Positions 1-9,846 of a stretch of 64,000 nt of DNA are shown here, piece by piece. The stretch is from Flagellimonas sp. HMM57. Lineage in GTDB: Bacteria; Bacteroidota; Bacteroidia; Flavobacteriales; Flavobacteriaceae. A program made the translations under genes and the position numbers. Numbering within the stretch: position 1 is the stretch's first letter; the number at the start of each line of letters is the position of its first letter. The DNA lies in contig NZ_CP090004.1 of assembly GCF_021390175.1 (NCBI RefSeq), positions 806,001-870,000 of the forward strand. Reading direction: 5' to 3'. The notes under the pieces are model-generated. The model had not been told where the DNA came from. It did not search any database and worked only from the letters and a program-made list of their open reading frames with translations.

Positions 1-354
1 ACACCAGATGAGGTCTCATTTATTGTAATAGAAGACGTACCTATTTTTCCAGGGTGTGAAGATGCCGATGATAAGCGAGTTTGTTTTCAGGAAATGATGC
101 AAAAACATATTCGAAAAAACTTTCGTTATCCTGAAGCTGCCCAAGAAATGGGGCTACAGGGGCGTGTAAATCTTGTGTTCACCATTCAAAAAGACGGAAG
201 TATATCAGAGGTTAAAATGCGTGGGCCACATAAAGTATTGGAAACCGAAGCCGCTAGAATCATCTCAAAACTACCAAAGATGACTCCGGGCAAGCAAAGG
301 GGTACACCAGTAAAAGTTCCCTTCGCCATACCCATAACCTTTAAATTACAGTAA
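1..354 (+). CDS. TonB-family protein, C-terminal part (5' end cut by window)
   Basis: The frame is open from base 1, so this is the end of a longer gene. The product begins ...EDVPIFPGCE, a stretch typical of Bacteroidota TonB C-terminal proteins, then has the TonB C-terminal fold: a paired-helix segment (RKNFRYPEAAQEMGLQGRV), a strand with 'VNLVFTIQKDGSISEV', and the closing strand ending at Gln. Proteins of this type link the inner-membrane ExbB/ExbD motor to outer-membrane receptors. The N-terminal membrane anchor lies outside the window. An ATG at 94 exists but would cut off the conserved EDVPIFPGC segment, so it is not the true start. Confidence 0.85.
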   Translation, partial: TPDEVSFIVIEDVPIFPGCEDADDKRVCFQEMMQKHIRKNFRYPEAAQEMGLQGRVNLVFTIQKDGSISEVKMRGPHKVLETEAARIISKLPKMTPGKQRGTPVKVPFAIPITFKLQ

Positions 355-376
355 ACTACACCCAACGACCAAGATT

Positions 377-1027
377 ATGGAGAAGTCAATATTATTTTAC
401 ATTGTGAGCATTGTATTCTGCTCAACACTATTTGGACAAGATTGTTTGGACGTAAACTATAAGCTTAGGGGATACTTTTATGTGGGAACAAGTCAAATAG
501 ATTCAACTGCACTGGGTGGCTTTTATGAAGCTAAAAATATACCCAAGAAAATTGATTCAAAAATCGATACATTTTCTGAGAATAGGGCTTTTCAAATTAT
601 CGTGAAAGTTGATTCAATAATCGAATACGCTAAAAATGTTAGTGGTTTTAAAGTGTTTATCATAAATACATCAGACCACAAAGTTGAACTTCCTGCGCAA
701 GACAGTAGAATTTATCTAAAACGCCAAGTCTTTCATGATGGTAAATGGCAAGATATCGAGTATTTGCCTAGTAGCTGGTGCGGTAATAGTTATCATAACG
801 TCATTATAATGCCAAACGAATACTGGGACTTACAAGCTCCATGCTTAAAGGGAAAAACAACCGCCAAATTCAGGTTTAAGCTACAGGTTGATGATACGTT
901 CAGTTCGTCATCGAGCAAGGATTCAAACGTTTATTCCAATGAATTTTTTGGTAGTTTCAATAAAAGTCAGCTAGAGAAAGAGCAGGGCCATACCCCATCA
1001 GGAATTATGGATCCTTACAACAATTAA
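377..1027 (+). CDS. Hypothetical exported protein
   Basis: The 216-residue product starts with a signal peptide (hydrophobic residues about 5-20 ending LFGQDC). I recognise no family. The body is rich in Ser, Asp and beta-type residues and has Cys at about residues 23, 134 and 155. It lies 22 bases after the TonB-family gene on the same strand and is followed by a strong hairpin terminator, so the two are probably one transcript. That context suggests an envelope or periplasmic role, but this is inference. Confidence 0.6.
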   Translation: MEKSILFYIVSIVFCSTLFGQDCLDVNYKLRGYFYVGTSQIDSTALGGFYEAKNIPKKIDSKIDTFSENRAFQIIVKVDSIIEYAKNVSGFKVFIINTSDHKVELPAQDSRIYLKRQVFHDGKWQDIEYLPSSWCGNSYHNVIIMPNEYWDLQAPCLKGKTTAKFRFKLQVDDTFSSSSSKDSNVYSNEFFGSFNKSQLEKEQGHTPSGIMDPYNN

Positions 1028-1050
1028 AACAAAGGTTTGCTCATATAACA

Positions 1051-1086
1051 AAAAAACCACGCTTCTTAAGCGTGGTTTTTTGTTTT
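1051..1086. terminator. Bidirectional Rho-independent terminator
   Basis: An 8-bp stem CCACGCTT/AAGCGTGG with a 3-base loop is flanked by A6 on the left and T6 on the right. It sits between two convergent genes (the hypothetical exported protein and hppA), and the A and T runs serve both directions. Confidence 0.85.
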
Positions 1087-1104
1087 TGCACGTTAAAAGA
1101 AAAA

Positions 1105-3495
1105 TCACTCGGACTTATATGTCTTAACAAGCTTTTCAACTTCTTCTTTAGTAGATCCAACAAATTCCTTCACTTCTTCTTTTGCTTCACCAGCAACATG
1201 ATAGGTTGATGTAACTACAGCTTTGTAGGCCCCATCTGCAGTATTGCTCATTTCAACTCGGAACTGTTTTTCTACTTGTTTGGTTTCTTTCATTACATCT
1301 TCGGTTATTGAAATCTTTGCACCGTCTTCCTTTATCATACTTATTTCATCTGAAGGAGAGAGACTTACCAAACTTGGCGCAATAACCAACGCAACAACCG
1401 ACATCAATTTCAATAGAATATTCAAAGATGGTCCTGAAGTATCTTTAAATGGATCTCCAACCGTATCACCTACAACCGCAGCTTTATGCGCATCCGTTCC
1501 TTTACGTCCATCACTTTCAATCGTCTTTTTAGCATTGTCCCATGCACCACCGGCATTGGATTGGAAAATAGCCATTAAAACTCCACATGTGGTTACGCCC
1601 GCAAGCAATCCTCCCAACATTTCGGCACCCCCAATAAATCCAACAGCAACTGGTACCGCAATTGCTAAAAGACCGGGCAACACCATTTCTTTAATGGAAG
1701 CCTGTGTAGAGATTGCCACACATTTATCATATTCCGCCACGCCATCTGCAGCATCGAAAGTAGCTCTTTGCGCTTCTGTTGCTTTGGACATATCTGAATC
1801 AACAGCTCGCATTACTTCCAATGCAGCTTTCAATTGAGGGATATCCCTAAACTGACGACGAACTTCTTCGATCATGGCCATAGCCGCACGACCTACTGCA
1901 TTCATTGACAAAGCAGAGAATACAAATGGCAACATACCTCCAATTAATAAACCAGCCATTACCTTTGGTTTGGAGACATCTATTCCTGTAACATTTGCTG
2001 TTTGCATAAAGGCTGCAAACAAGGCCAATGCGGTTAAAGCAGCAGAAGCGATTGCAAATCCTTTTCCAATGGCTGCAGTTGTATTACCAACGGCATCCAA
2101 TTTATCGGTACGTTCACGAACTTCAGGTTCCAATTCAGCCATTTCTGCAATACCACCAGCATTATCGGAGATAGGTCCATAGGCATCTACTGCCAATTGA
2201 ATACCCGTATTTGCCAACATTCCTACGGCCGCGATAGCTATACCATATAATCCAGCAAAATGGTGCGATATCAAGATTGCAGCAGCAATCAATAGTATTG
2301 GGAACATTGTGGACATCATCCCTACACCCAAACCTGAAATGATATTGGTAGCTGCTCCTGTTTCTGACTGACGCACTATTGAATTGACCGGTTTCGTACC
2401 AGTACCTGTATAATATTCCGTAACCTTACCAACAGCTAGCCCTGCAACCAAGCCAGCAATCACTGCGATAAAAACACCCAACGAACCATATTCCACTCCA
2501 CCGAACGTCCAGCTCTCTGGCAACATATTTGTTATGATGAAATAACAGGCAATCAGCATTAATCCAGCAGATCCAAATTCACCAATATTTAATGCTGTTT
2601 GTGGGTTTCCTCCATCTTTCACTTTTACGAAAAAAGTACCTATAATAGACATGATAATACCAACTGCTGCCAATACCAAAGGCAAGTAAACTGCACCCAA
2701 TCCATCAAAAGAACTTTGAAAAGCTGGAATTTTCGTAAATGCGGCACCTAATACCATGGTACCAATTATAGAACCCACATAAGATTCAAAAAGGTCAGCG
2801 CCCATACCGGCAACATCACCAACATTATCACCAACATTATCCGCGATGGTCGCAGGGTTTAAAGGGTGGTCTTCGGGGATACCCGCTTCTACTTTACCTA
2901 CCAAGTCAGCACCAACATCTGCAGCTTTGGTATAAATACCACCACCAACACGGGCAAAAAGCGCAATGGAAGAAGCTCCTAATGAGAATCCTGAAAGTAC
3001 ATTCAATACTTCACCAAGTTCCCATCCTTGCCCACTATACAACATAAATAGTCCACTAAGACCAAGAACACCAAGACCAACAACGCCTAGCCCCATTACA
3101 GCGCCACCGGCAAAAGCAACTTCAAGCGCTTTACCCAACGAAGTCCTTGCTGCATTTGTTGTACGGACATTAGCTTTTGTCGCGACTTTCATACCTATGA
3201 ATCCTGCTAATGCAGAACAGATAGCACCCACAACAAATGATAGTGCTACCATACCATTGGACCCTTCTTCATTGCTACCTTTAAAGAATAGAAGTATAGC
3301 AACGGCAATTACGAAGATGCTTAATATTTTATACTCTGCTTTGAGGAAAGACATTGCCCCATCGGCGATATTTTTGGCAATTCTTGCCATTTTAGCATCG
3401 CCTACTTCTTGTTTGGACACCCACCCACTTTTGATGAAAACGTATAGGAGGGCCAAAACACCAAATACGGGCAAAAACTTTACTATTAATTCCAT
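1105..3495 (-). CDS. hppA: Membrane-bound ion-translocating pyrophosphatase
   Basis: This integral membrane enzyme couples hydrolysis of pyrophosphate to export of H+ or Na+. The catalytic signature [20 protein letters not shown] is followed by [20 protein letters not shown], and a second acidic site [20 protein letters not shown] occurs later. The loop reads GNTTAA; Ala rather than Lys at that position marks the K+-dependent class of this family, members of which may pump Na+ or H+. About 16 hydrophobic segments are visible. The protein has about 796 residues, with roughly 84 after the last membrane segment: a beta-like stretch, then a Glu/Lys-rich helix. That tail is longer than in many homologues. 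The start is ATG at 3495, with a TACTTTTG -7 box just upstream. The soluble pyrophosphatase gene lies directly upstream. Confidence 0.96.
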   Translation of the reverse strand: MELIVKFLPVFGVLALLYVFIKSGWVSKQEVGDAKMARIAKNIADGAMSFLKAEYKILSIFVIAVAILLFFKGSNEEGSNGMVALSFVVGAICSALAGFIGMKVATKANVRTTNAARTSLGKALEVAFAGGAVMGLGVVGLGVLGLSGLFMLYSGQGWELGEVLNVLSGFSLGASSIALFARVGGGIYTKAADVGADLVGKVEAGIPEDHPLNPATIADNVGDNVGDVAGMGADLFESYVGSIIGTMVLGAAFTKIPAFQSSFDGLGAVYLPLVLAAVGIIMSIIGTFFVKVKDGGNPQTALNIGEFGSAGLMLIACYFIITNMLPESWTFGGVEYGSLGVFIAVIAGLVAGLAVGKVTEYYTGTGTKPVNSIVRQSETGAATNIISGLGVGMMSTMFPILLIAAAILISHHFAGLYGIAIAAVGMLANTGIQLAVDAYGPISDNAGGIAEMAELEPEVRERTDKLDAVGNTTAAIGKGFAIASAALTALALFAAFMQTANVTGIDVSKPKVMAGLLIGGMLPFVFSALSMNAVGRAAMAMIEEVRRQFRDIPQLKAALEVMRAVDSDMSKATEAQRATFDAADGVAEYDKCVAISTQASIKEMVLPGLLAIAVPVAVGFIGGAEMLGGLLAGVTTCGVLMAIFQSNAGGAWDNAKKTIESDGRKGTDAHKAAVVGDTVGDPFKDTSGPSLNILLKLMSVVALVIAPSLVSLSPSDEISMIKEDGAKISITEDVMKETKQVEKQFRVEMSNTADGAYKAVVTSTYHVAGEAKEEVKEFVGSTKEEVEKLVKTYKSE

Positions 3496-3542
3496 AGTTG
3501 TTTAGTTAATTTTTTTAGTTGTTTATGTTTTTTTAGTGCCAG

Positions 3543-3550
3543 CAAAAGTA
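3543..3550 (-). promoter_or_regulatory. -7 box of hppA promoter
   Basis: On the minus strand this reads TACTTTTG, matching the Bacteroidota -7 consensus TAnnTTTG, about 48 bases before the hppA start codon. No clear TTG -33 box lies at the usual distance; a terminator hairpin occupies that region. Confidence 0.45.
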
Positions 3551-3565
3551 GTAAAATACCGACTA

Positions 3566-3605
3566 ATAAAAAAAATGCGCTTTTGAATATCAAAAGCGCA
3601 TTTTT
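3566..3605 (-). terminator. Rho-independent terminator of ppa
   Basis: A perfect 11-bp stem TGCGCTTTTGA/TCAAAAGCGCA (3576-3586 and 3590-3600) with loop ATA. On the minus strand it follows the ppa stop and ends in a T run, so it separates ppa from hppA transcription. Confidence 0.85.
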
Positions 3606-3621
3606 CTAACACGAACATTAG

Positions 3622-4149
3622 TTATATTGTAAAGGTTCGCTTCTTCTTATGTTCACTTTCTTCGTATCTCTTAACACATTGATGGTAAATTTCTATCGCC
3701 TCCTTTGCATCTCCCCATCCACCGGTATCAACCTTTTTTTCTTCCAAGTCTTTGTATACTTGAAAAAAGTGTTCAATTTCCTTTAATCGATGCGGATTTA
3801 TATCGCTAATGTCATTTCTCTTGCTCCAAATAGGGTCTGAAATAGGAACACAGATAATTTTCTCATCAGGTCCTTTTTCGTCGGTCATATGAAAAACCCC
3901 GACAGGTTTTACCTCCATCACCACCATGGGATAGGTTGGCTCCGTGCCCAATACCAAAACATCGAGCGGATCTTGGTCCAACGCCAAGGATTCTGGAATA
4001 AAACCATAATCTCCCGGATACATCATCGAGGAAAAAAGGGTTCTATCGAATCTAATTTTATTCAGGGTAAAATCGTATTCATACTTATTCCTACTTCCTT
4101 TTGGGATTTCTATAAGGACATCGAAAGTAACTTCTTCTTTTTTAGACAT
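3622..4149 (-). CDS. ppa: Inorganic pyrophosphatase, family I (soluble)
   Basis: The cytosolic enzyme hydrolyses pyrophosphate to two phosphates with Mg2+. The active-site stretch DQDPLDVLVLG follows the conserved PGDYGFIPES. The product is about 175 residues, normal for bacterial family I enzymes. The longest open frame begins at a TTG at 4170, but that codon is part of a TACTTTTG -7 box; the ATG at 4149 (MSKKEEVTFDV) is the better start. The gene is upstream of hppA on the same strand but separated by a strong terminator, so the two pyrophosphatases are neighbours rather than one operon. Confidence 0.95.
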   Translation of the reverse strand: MSKKEEVTFDVLIEIPKGSRNKYEYDFTLNKIRFDRTLFSSMMYPGDYGFIPESLALDQDPLDVLVLGTEPTYPMVVMEVKPVGVFHMTDEKGPDEKIICVPISDPIWSKRNDISDINPHRLKEIEHFFQVYKDLEEKKVDTGGWGDAKEAIEIYHQCVKRYEESEHKKKRTFTI

Positions 4150-4167
4150 TTCAAAATTTTTATTTTG

Positions 4168-4175
4168 CAAAAGTA
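4168..4175 (-). promoter_or_regulatory. -7 box of ppa promoter
   Basis: TACTTTTG on the minus strand matches TAnnTTTG and lies 18 bases before the ATG at 4149, giving a short leader. No -33 TTG is evident at the expected spacing. Confidence 0.5.
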
Positions 4176-4222
4176 ACGAGTATGTAGGGAATAGGATAAA
4201 GAAATTGCTCCCTAAGCATTAA

Positions 4223-6718
4223 TTAAAAATTAAATCCGAAGGTGCCGGTAACACCAAACGGACGTGCGTTTGGATTATCAAGATAATTTCCCCTAAAGTT
4301 GAAGTCCAACCTGAATATCTTGAAGATATTGCCTATTCCAAAGGAATATTCCCAATAGATTTGGTCATCTGGCGCAATCAAAGGAACGTTGGTAGGGGAA
4401 TTTAGCGCTATATTTTCATCTGATAATTGCCCCCATGCTCCTCTAAGCCCAACGATCTCCCTTAAATTCAACTTTCGTAAGAAAGGTATTCTTGAAAAAA
4501 GACGACCATTGAAGTTATGCTCCAAATGCACCGTTGCATAGGTATCCGTAACAAATTCATAAAAATCAAGGTTCGGGAATGTATTGTACAACGAGAAGAG
4601 CGTTTGGTTTCCTGGCACCACACTTAATAAACTCAATGGTACTTCTCCAAAGGTCTTTCCGAGCTCTACACTACTGGTCAATCTACCAAAACCTCCTATT
4701 TGCCATGGCTGTCTGTACGAAAACTGGATACGTTCATAATCAAAATCACTCTCCAAGAATCCATCTATACCTTTGGTGTAATTAAAAATTATGGTACTGT
4801 AGTCATCATTGATTTCATTGCGTTCCACACCATAGCCGATGGTCCTTTTACCAGGAGTGTAGATAAATGTTGTATTAATGTCAAACTGTTTTACTTCTGA
4901 AGAAATTCCGTTTGGAGCATTTGGGTCTATATAGTCCAGATTAAAGGCTTGTGGCAATGCAGAACTCAATGTCCTGAATGAACCTCCGACCCTAACCCTG
5001 AAATTTGTAGCAGGCTCCATTTCAAAATTTAAGGTAGAAAGATTAATGTTGGTAAGGCGGTCATTGGCCCCTACGGTAACCAAAGCAGAGGAGGCTATGC
5101 TTCTGCCCAAAACATCATTTGTACTGGTCAAGCTTATCCCTAATTGCTCTATATCCCTTCGATTACCGCCGGATAGAATCAATCTGGTCTTTCTATCCAA
5201 AAGGAACTTGGCCGAAAATCCGTGCTTCGCCTTTTTATCCTTGAATCCATAGGCCATATAGCCTTCAAGCCGCCATGTATCGTTTTGTCCAAAATAGGTT
5301 CTTGCACCAAGTCTAGTTCGTATACCTTCGGCATCATTAAAACCAAACACACTGTAAATATTACCTATATCAATGTTCCATTTATCAATTTCGATATAAC
5401 CCGAGCCCAAAATGCTTACAATGTCGTAATATGTTCTAAATTTTGGAACGGTTTTTAGTGTATCGAGCATCTTGAATATTCCAGACTCATCGTCATTAAG
5501 CCGTTCCAAGCGTGCATTTTTCCAAAATGTACTATCCCTTGTAAATACCCTAGGATCATACGGATCAGATTTTGCTTTGTAGAATTCTTCCGGATGCGTG
5601 GTGTTGAATTGATAGTTGTCGTAGACTGTAGTACGTTTGCCATATACACCACGAGATTCTTCTTTTTTGGAGAAACTAAAATCACTTAGCATATAATCTC
5701 GCTTCAGCAAAAAGACCGAATCGTTAACAACGTCAAAGTCTTGTTCTATGTAAATTTCCTTTACCCAGTTTATGTTAGCGCTCTTGGTTACCTGAAGGTT
5801 GATTTTTTTAACGGCATAGGTAGTATCACTTACCCAAAAATCCCCTTTGAATGTCAATTCATTTTTTCGCCTTGGATAGTAGATAATGTTATAACACCAC
5901 TTGTTATCAATAAAAGTACTATCCGAAAGCACATAGTTATAGGTATCCACACCTGTTTTTGACAATGGACTGGTGAAACTCTTGTCGAAAAACTTCAGGT
6001 AATTATCGTAGATATCATAATCAGAGTACAAATCTTCAACAAAAGCAGTGACCGATTGATTCCCACTAAAACCAGCATTCTTATTGCCCAGAACATCTTC
6101 CTTTTCTTGTTTTATAATATTGTCGCCATAAACCCTGGAGAAGCTCTCGTTCAAAAAAATAGGCAAGTAGGTCTTGCCCGTTATTCTAGAGGTGTCCAAA
6201 TCCTGAAACACAAATTCCAATCCTTTGAAGAGTTTGCTTTTTATCAATGCACTATCGATCGTATTTAGGTCAAATTCCAGCTTTTCATATTTATCATATT
6301 GATATTGTTTGAATTGACGCACTCCATTCTGTCGCTTCTTTGCCCAAATTTTCTTTAAGATATCGATAGCAGGATTATTCTTTTTAGACTGTTTTCCAGT
6401 ATACACTACAACCTCTGCCAATTGCTCAGTAGATTCCCGTAACGTAATTTCCATGTTGTAGCTTACCTTTTGTTGTAAGGCGATCTCTTCATTTTCATAT
6501 CCGATAAAAGACACCAAAAGCGTATCATACGTTTCATCTGATTCGAGATAAAAACGACCATTATCATTGGTAATGGTTCCTTCGGAGGAATTTTTAAAGA
6601 TAATGTTGGCGAAAGCAATTGGCGCCCCCGATTCGTCTTTTACGATACCACCAACTTTGGTTTGGGAGAAAACTGAACAAAATGTTAGGAAAAGAAAAAT
6701 TTGGAGGAATCTATTCAT
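4223..6718 (-). CDS. DUF5686 outer-membrane protein with carboxypeptidase-like regulatory domain
   Basis: The 831-residue product has a signal peptide (residues 1-18, ending FSQ), then an Ig-like carboxypeptidase-regulatory domain (about 22-105: VGGIVKDESGAPIAFANI through the LSEV-like LAEVVVYTGK), then a long DUF5686 region predicted to be a beta-barrel and ending in an aromatic strand (GVTGTFGFNF). The domain order resembles TonB-dependent receptors but no plug domain is seen. The family is widespread in Bacteroidota outer membranes and its substrate is unknown. It is not clearly in an operon with ppa or pdhB. Confidence 0.85.
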   Translation of the reverse strand: MNRFLQIFLFLTFCSVFSQTKVGGIVKDESGAPIAFANIIFKNSSEGTITNDNGRFYLESDETYDTLLVSFIGYENEEIALQQKVSYNMEITLRESTEQLAEVVVYTGKQSKKNNPAIDILKKIWAKKRQNGVRQFKQYQYDKYEKLEFDLNTIDSALIKSKLFKGLEFVFQDLDTSRITGKTYLPIFLNESFSRVYGDNIIKQEKEDVLGNKNAGFSGNQSVTAFVEDLYSDYDIYDNYLKFFDKSFTSPLSKTGVDTYNYVLSDSTFIDNKWCYNIIYYPRRKNELTFKGDFWVSDTTYAVKKINLQVTKSANINWVKEIYIEQDFDVVNDSVFLLKRDYMLSDFSFSKKEESRGVYGKRTTVYDNYQFNTTHPEEFYKAKSDPYDPRVFTRDSTFWKNARLERLNDDESGIFKMLDTLKTVPKFRTYYDIVSILGSGYIEIDKWNIDIGNIYSVFGFNDAEGIRTRLGARTYFGQNDTWRLEGYMAYGFKDKKAKHGFSAKFLLDRKTRLILSGGNRRDIEQLGISLTSTNDVLGRSIASSALVTVGANDRLTNINLSTLNFEMEPATNFRVRVGGSFRTLSSALPQAFNLDYIDPNAPNGISSEVKQFDINTTFIYTPGKRTIGYGVERNEINDDYSTIIFNYTKGIDGFLESDFDYERIQFSYRQPWQIGGFGRLTSSVELGKTFGEVPLSLLSVVPGNQTLFSLYNTFPNLDFYEFVTDTYATVHLEHNFNGRLFSRIPFLRKLNLREIVGLRGAWGQLSDENIALNSPTNVPLIAPDDQIYWEYSFGIGNIFKIFRLDFNFRGNYLDNPNARPFGVTGTFGFNF

Positions 6719-6813
6719 CTTTAGGTATGTGGAACATGCAAAAACCCTGTAAAGGATTTTTAAAATTTATCGATTTGGTTTTAAAGTAATTTTTTTATCA
6801 AATACCGTTCCTT

Positions 6814-6848
6814 AAAAAAAAGCCTCGTCAACGTAGGTCGAAGAGGCT
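6814..6848 (-). terminator. Terminator downstream of pdhB
   Basis: AGCCTC (6821-6826) pairs with GAGGCT (6843-6848); the A run at 6814-6820 becomes a T run on the minus strand, immediately after the pdhB stop. Confidence 0.7.
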
Positions 6849-6872
6849 ATATACCTTACAAATATAAGTAAG

Positions 6873-7850
6873 TTATTTATATAATACTTTTTTGACCGCC
6901 TTGACCACATCATTGTGATTGGGTAACCATTCTGCTAATAAAACTGGAGAATAGGGTGCTGGAGTGTCTGCTGTATTTAATTTTACCACAGGTGCATCCA
7001 AATAATCAAAAGCTTTGTCCTGAACGTGATAGATAATCTCCGTAGCAACATTGCCAAAAGGCCACGCTTCTTCAAGAATTACCAATCTATTTGTTTTTTT
7101 AACTGATTTCAAAATAGCTTCGTAATCCATTGGACGTACTGTACGCAAATCGATTATTTCACAGCTTATTCCGTCTTTTTCCAACTCATCGGCGGCTTTG
7201 TACGCTTCCTTTATGATTTTACCAAAAGATACTATAGTTACATCTGTTCCCTCCCTTTTAATATCGGCAACACCTAGCGGAATGGTAAATTCTCCTTCTG
7301 GCACTTCTCCTTTATCACCGTACATCTGCTCAGATTCCATAAAAATAACGGGGTCATCGTCGCGAATGGCCGATTTCAATAATCCTTTGGCATCTGCTGG
7401 ATTGGATGGCACTACAACCTTTAGGCCAGGACAGTTTGCAAACCAACTTTCAAAAGCTTGTGAGTGTGTAGCCGCCAATTGACCTGCAGAAGCCGTTGGT
7501 CCCCTAAAAACAATTGGACAGGGAAACTGACCTGCAGACATTTGTCTGATTTTAGCCGCATTATTGATAATTTGATCAATCCCCACCAAGGAAAAGTTAA
7601 AGGTCATGAATTCAATAATCGGTCGATTACCAATCATGGCCGAACCAACGCCGATACCTGAAAAACCCAATTCAGAGATAGGCGTATCGATAACACGTTC
7701 TGGACCAAACTCATCCAACATACCTTTAGAAGCTTTGTAAGCTCCATTATATTCAGCAACCTCCTCACCCATTAAATATATGGTATCATCTTTTCGCATC
7801 TCCTCGGACATTGCCTCTTGGATAGCTTGTCTAAACTGTAGTGTTTTCAT
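6873..7850 (-). CDS. pdhB: Pyruvate dehydrogenase E1 component, beta subunit
   Basis: The 325-residue protein is the beta chain of an alpha2beta2 thiamine-diphosphate E1 that decarboxylates pyruvate for acetyl-CoA synthesis. Recognisable blocks are MGEEVAEYNGAYKASKGM near the N-terminus (ThDP side), TPISELGFSGIGVGSAM, the RGPTASAGQLAATHSQAFE region and the C-terminal transketolase-like domain with EEAWPFGN. ATG at 7850 is chosen; a TTG one codon earlier is in frame. The alpha subunit and E2 are not adjacent here. The gene has its own terminator and diverges from etfB across a 171-base region holding a large palindrome. Confidence 0.94.
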   Translation of the reverse strand: MKTLQFRQAIQEAMSEEMRKDDTIYLMGEEVAEYNGAYKASKGMLDEFGPERVIDTPISELGFSGIGVGSAMIGNRPIIEFMTFNFSLVGIDQIINNAAKIRQMSAGQFPCPIVFRGPTASAGQLAATHSQAFESWFANCPGLKVVVPSNPADAKGLLKSAIRDDDPVIFMESEQMYGDKGEVPEGEFTIPLGVADIKREGTDVTIVSFGKIIKEAYKAADELEKDGISCEIIDLRTVRPMDYEAILKSVKKTNRLVILEEAWPFGNVATEIIYHVQDKAFDYLDAPVVKLNTADTPAPYSPVLLAEWLPNHNDVVKAVKKVLYK

Positions 7851-7893
7851 CAATAGTACTAATTAAACTTAGTTGGCACATTAAAAATGCAAG

Positions 7894-7901
7894 CAAAAAT
7901 A
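7894..7901 (-). promoter_or_regulatory. -7 box of pdhB promoter
   Basis: The minus strand reads TATTTTTG, a match to TAnnTTTG, 43 bases before the pdhB ATG. No standard -33 TTG was found. Confidence 0.35.
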
Positions 7902-7946
7902 GGAAAATATACAGGAATAACGGAGCGTCAAAAACTAAAAAAAAGA

Positions 7947-7980
7947 ACAAAATTTATTATGCATGCATAATAAATTTTGT
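7947..7980. promoter_or_regulatory. 34-bp perfect palindrome, probable operator for etfBA (and perhaps pdhB)
   Basis: Both 17-base halves are exact reverse complements; the core is ATTATGCATGCATAAT. It lies between divergent pdhB and etfB and ends 12 bases before the likely etfB -7 box, so it covers the place where a -33 element would be. It has no T-run behaviour suggesting a terminator and no upstream gene reading into it from the left. The same 16-base core recurs at 35534-35549. Binding by a dimeric HTH regulator is inferred. Confidence 0.7.
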
Positions 7981-7991
7981 ATTTTTATAGC

Positions 7992-7999
7992 TATCTTTG
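7992..7999 (+). promoter_or_regulatory. -7 box of etfB promoter
   Basis: TATCTTTG matches TAnnTTTG and lies 22 bases before the etfB ATG. The nearest TTG (7977-7979) is only 12 bases upstream, inside the palindrome, so the -33 part is non-standard. Confidence 0.5.
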
Positions 8000-8021
8000 A
8001 AATGTTAAACCTAAAGAGTAT

Positions 8022-8768
8022 ATGAAGATTTTAGTTTGCATTAGCAACGTACCGGATACCACTTCAAAAATCAATTTTACAGAAGGGGACACCAAGTTTG
8101 ATACCAACGGAGTTCAATTTGTAATCAACCCAAATGATGAATTTGGATTGACCCGCGCCATGTGGTTCAAAGAAAAACAAGGAGCAACTGTACATGTTGC
8201 TACCGTGGGCGGAGTACAAACAGAGCCCACCATACGCAAAGCGCTCGCTATTGGTGCAGATGAGGCCATACGGATAAATGCTGAGCCAACCGATGGTTTT
8301 TTTGTTGCCCGACAATTGGCAGAAGTAGTCAAAAATGGAGGGTACGACCTTGTAATAGCAGGTAGAGAATCCATTGATTATAACGGTGGTATGGTTCCAG
8401 GAATTTTGGCCACGTTACTTGATATGAATTTTGTAAATACCTGTATAAGTCTAGAAATTGATGGCAACAATGCAACTGCAATGCGGGAAATTGACGGCGG
8501 AAAAGAAAAAATAAGTACGACCCTTCCATTGGTCATAGGAGGTCAAAAAGGGTTGGTCGAAGAAAGTGACTTGCGAATTCCCAATATGCGCGGCATAATG
8601 ATGGCAAGAAAAAAGGCATTGAGTGTTTTGGAACCCGTTGAAGCTCCAAAACCGACACAAGACCAAAAATTTGAAAAGCCAGCTGCCAAAGGTCCTGTAA
8701 AGCTGGTTGATGCTGGAAACATTGACGAATTGGTCAATCTATTGCATAACGAAGCTAAAGTCATTTAA
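8022..8768 (+). CDS. etfB: Electron transfer flavoprotein, beta subunit
   Basis: The 248-residue product begins [19 protein letters not shown] and has the ETF-beta Rossmann-type fold with [20 protein letters not shown] and the closing segment [15 protein letters not shown]. With EtfA it forms the heterodimer that takes electrons from acyl-CoA dehydrogenases and passes them to ETF:quinone oxidoreductase; the beta chain binds AMP. It is the first gene of a two-gene operon with etfA (19-base gap) behind the 34-bp palindrome. Confidence 0.96.
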   Translation: MKILVCISNVPDTTSKINFTEGDTKFDTNGVQFVINPNDEFGLTRAMWFKEKQGATVHVATVGGVQTEPTIRKALAIGADEAIRINAEPTDGFFVARQLAEVVKNGGYDLVIAGRESIDYNGGMVPGILATLLDMNFVNTCISLEIDGNNATAMREIDGGKEKISTTLPLVIGGQKGLVEESDLRIPNMRGIMMARKKALSVLEPVEAPKPTQDQKFEKPAAKGPVKLVDAGNIDELVNLLHNEAKVI

Positions 8769-8787
8769 GAATCAGAATCAAAAAAAT

Positions 8788-9756
8788 ATGTCAGTATTAG
8801 TTTATACCGAATCAGATAAAGGGAAATATAAAAAGAATGCTTTCGAAGTGGCTTCTTACGCTTATAAGGTCGCACAGGAATTAGGTGAAACGGTTACCGC
8901 TGTTTCCATAAATTCCGACAATGAGGATTCATTGGGAACTTATGGTGTTTCCAAAGTTGTTAAGGTCACCAACGACCAACTGGATACTTTTAATGCCAAG
9001 GCCTATGCAAATGCAATAGCTCAGGTTGCCGAAGCGGAAAGCGCAAAGATTATCATTATAAGTTCCAGTGCGGACACCAAATTCTTGGCTCCCATTCTAA
9101 CAGCTAAATTGAACGCAGGCTATGTGCCCAATGTTGTTGCCGCACCAGAGAGCACTTCGCCTTTTGTAGTTAAGAGAACAGCATTCAGTAATAAAGGTTT
9201 TGCTCATACCGCAATTGATTCAGAAACTAAAATTATTGGTGTTTCCAATAACGCTTATGGCACTCATGAGAACTCCGTTTCGGCTTCAGTTGAGGATTTC
9301 AGTCCTTCATTGAGCGACTCGGATTTCGCCACCAAATCGGTTGAAGTGGACAAAGTTGTTGGAAAGGCCACCATTGCCGATGCCGATGTCGTTGTTTCAG
9401 GAGGTAGAGGTCTAAAAGGACCTGAAAACTGGGGAATGATAGAAGAATTGGCAGATGTACTTGGAGCAGCTACGGCATGTTCCAAGCCTGTTTCCGACCT
9501 AGGATGGCGTTCACACGGCGAACACGTTGGCCAGACAGGGAAGCCGGTTGCCAGCAATCTTTATATAGCCATAGGTATCTCTGGAGCAATTCAGCATTTA
9601 GCTGGAGTCAGTGCATCCAAAACCAAAGTGGTCATCAACAATGACCCCGAAGCGCCCTTCTTTAAGGCTGCAGATTATGGAATAGTCGGTGATGCCTTCG
9701 AGGTAGTTCCGGAACTCATCGAAAAATTAAAAGAATTTAAAGCCCAGAACGCTTAA
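8788..9756 (+). CDS. etfA: Electron transfer flavoprotein, alpha subunit
   Basis: The 322-residue FAD-binding subunit pairs with EtfB. The C-terminal FAD domain shows [48 protein letters not shown] and [10 protein letters not shown]. The open frame extends upstream to 8707 inside etfB, but [18 protein letters not shown] at 8788 is the family-typical N-terminus and follows an A-rich leader. Confidence 0.96.
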   Translation: MSVLVYTESDKGKYKKNAFEVASYAYKVAQELGETVTAVSINSDNEDSLGTYGVSKVVKVTNDQLDTFNAKAYANAIAQVAEAESAKIIIISSSADTKFLAPILTAKLNAGYVPNVVAAPESTSPFVVKRTAFSNKGFAHTAIDSETKIIGVSNNAYGTHENSVSASVEDFSPSLSDSDFATKSVEVDKVVGKATIADADVVVSGGRGLKGPENWGMIEELADVLGAATACSKPVSDLGWRSHGEHVGQTGKPVASNLYIAIGISGAIQHLAGVSASKTKVVINNDPEAPFFKAADYGIVGDAFEVVPELIEKLKEFKAQNA

Positions 9757-9782
9757 TTTTTGTTAATTTGCCCATTGCAAGG

Positions 9783-9835
9783 GGCTGTTCAGATAACTGG
9801 TATCGCCACTTATTTGAACAGCCTTATTTGGTTTT
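9783..9835 (+). terminator. Possible weak terminator between etfA and the next gene
   Basis: GGCTGTTCA (9783-9791) pairs with TGAACAGCC (9815-9823) around a 23-base loop, followed by a loose T-rich stretch. The large loop and interrupted T tract make this uncertain; it could also be a leader structure of the following gene. Confidence 0.35.
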
Positions 9836-9846
9836 AGGAAGATGAT

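Noticed and set aside
1244..3505. Long plus-strand frames opposite hppA
   Set aside because: They are antisense shadows of a well-supported membrane pyrophosphatase and lack any domain or signal.
8707..8787. Upstream start for etfA inside etfB
   Set aside because: The extra 27 residues have no resemblance to ETF-alpha; [12 protein letters not shown] at 8788 is the family N-terminus.
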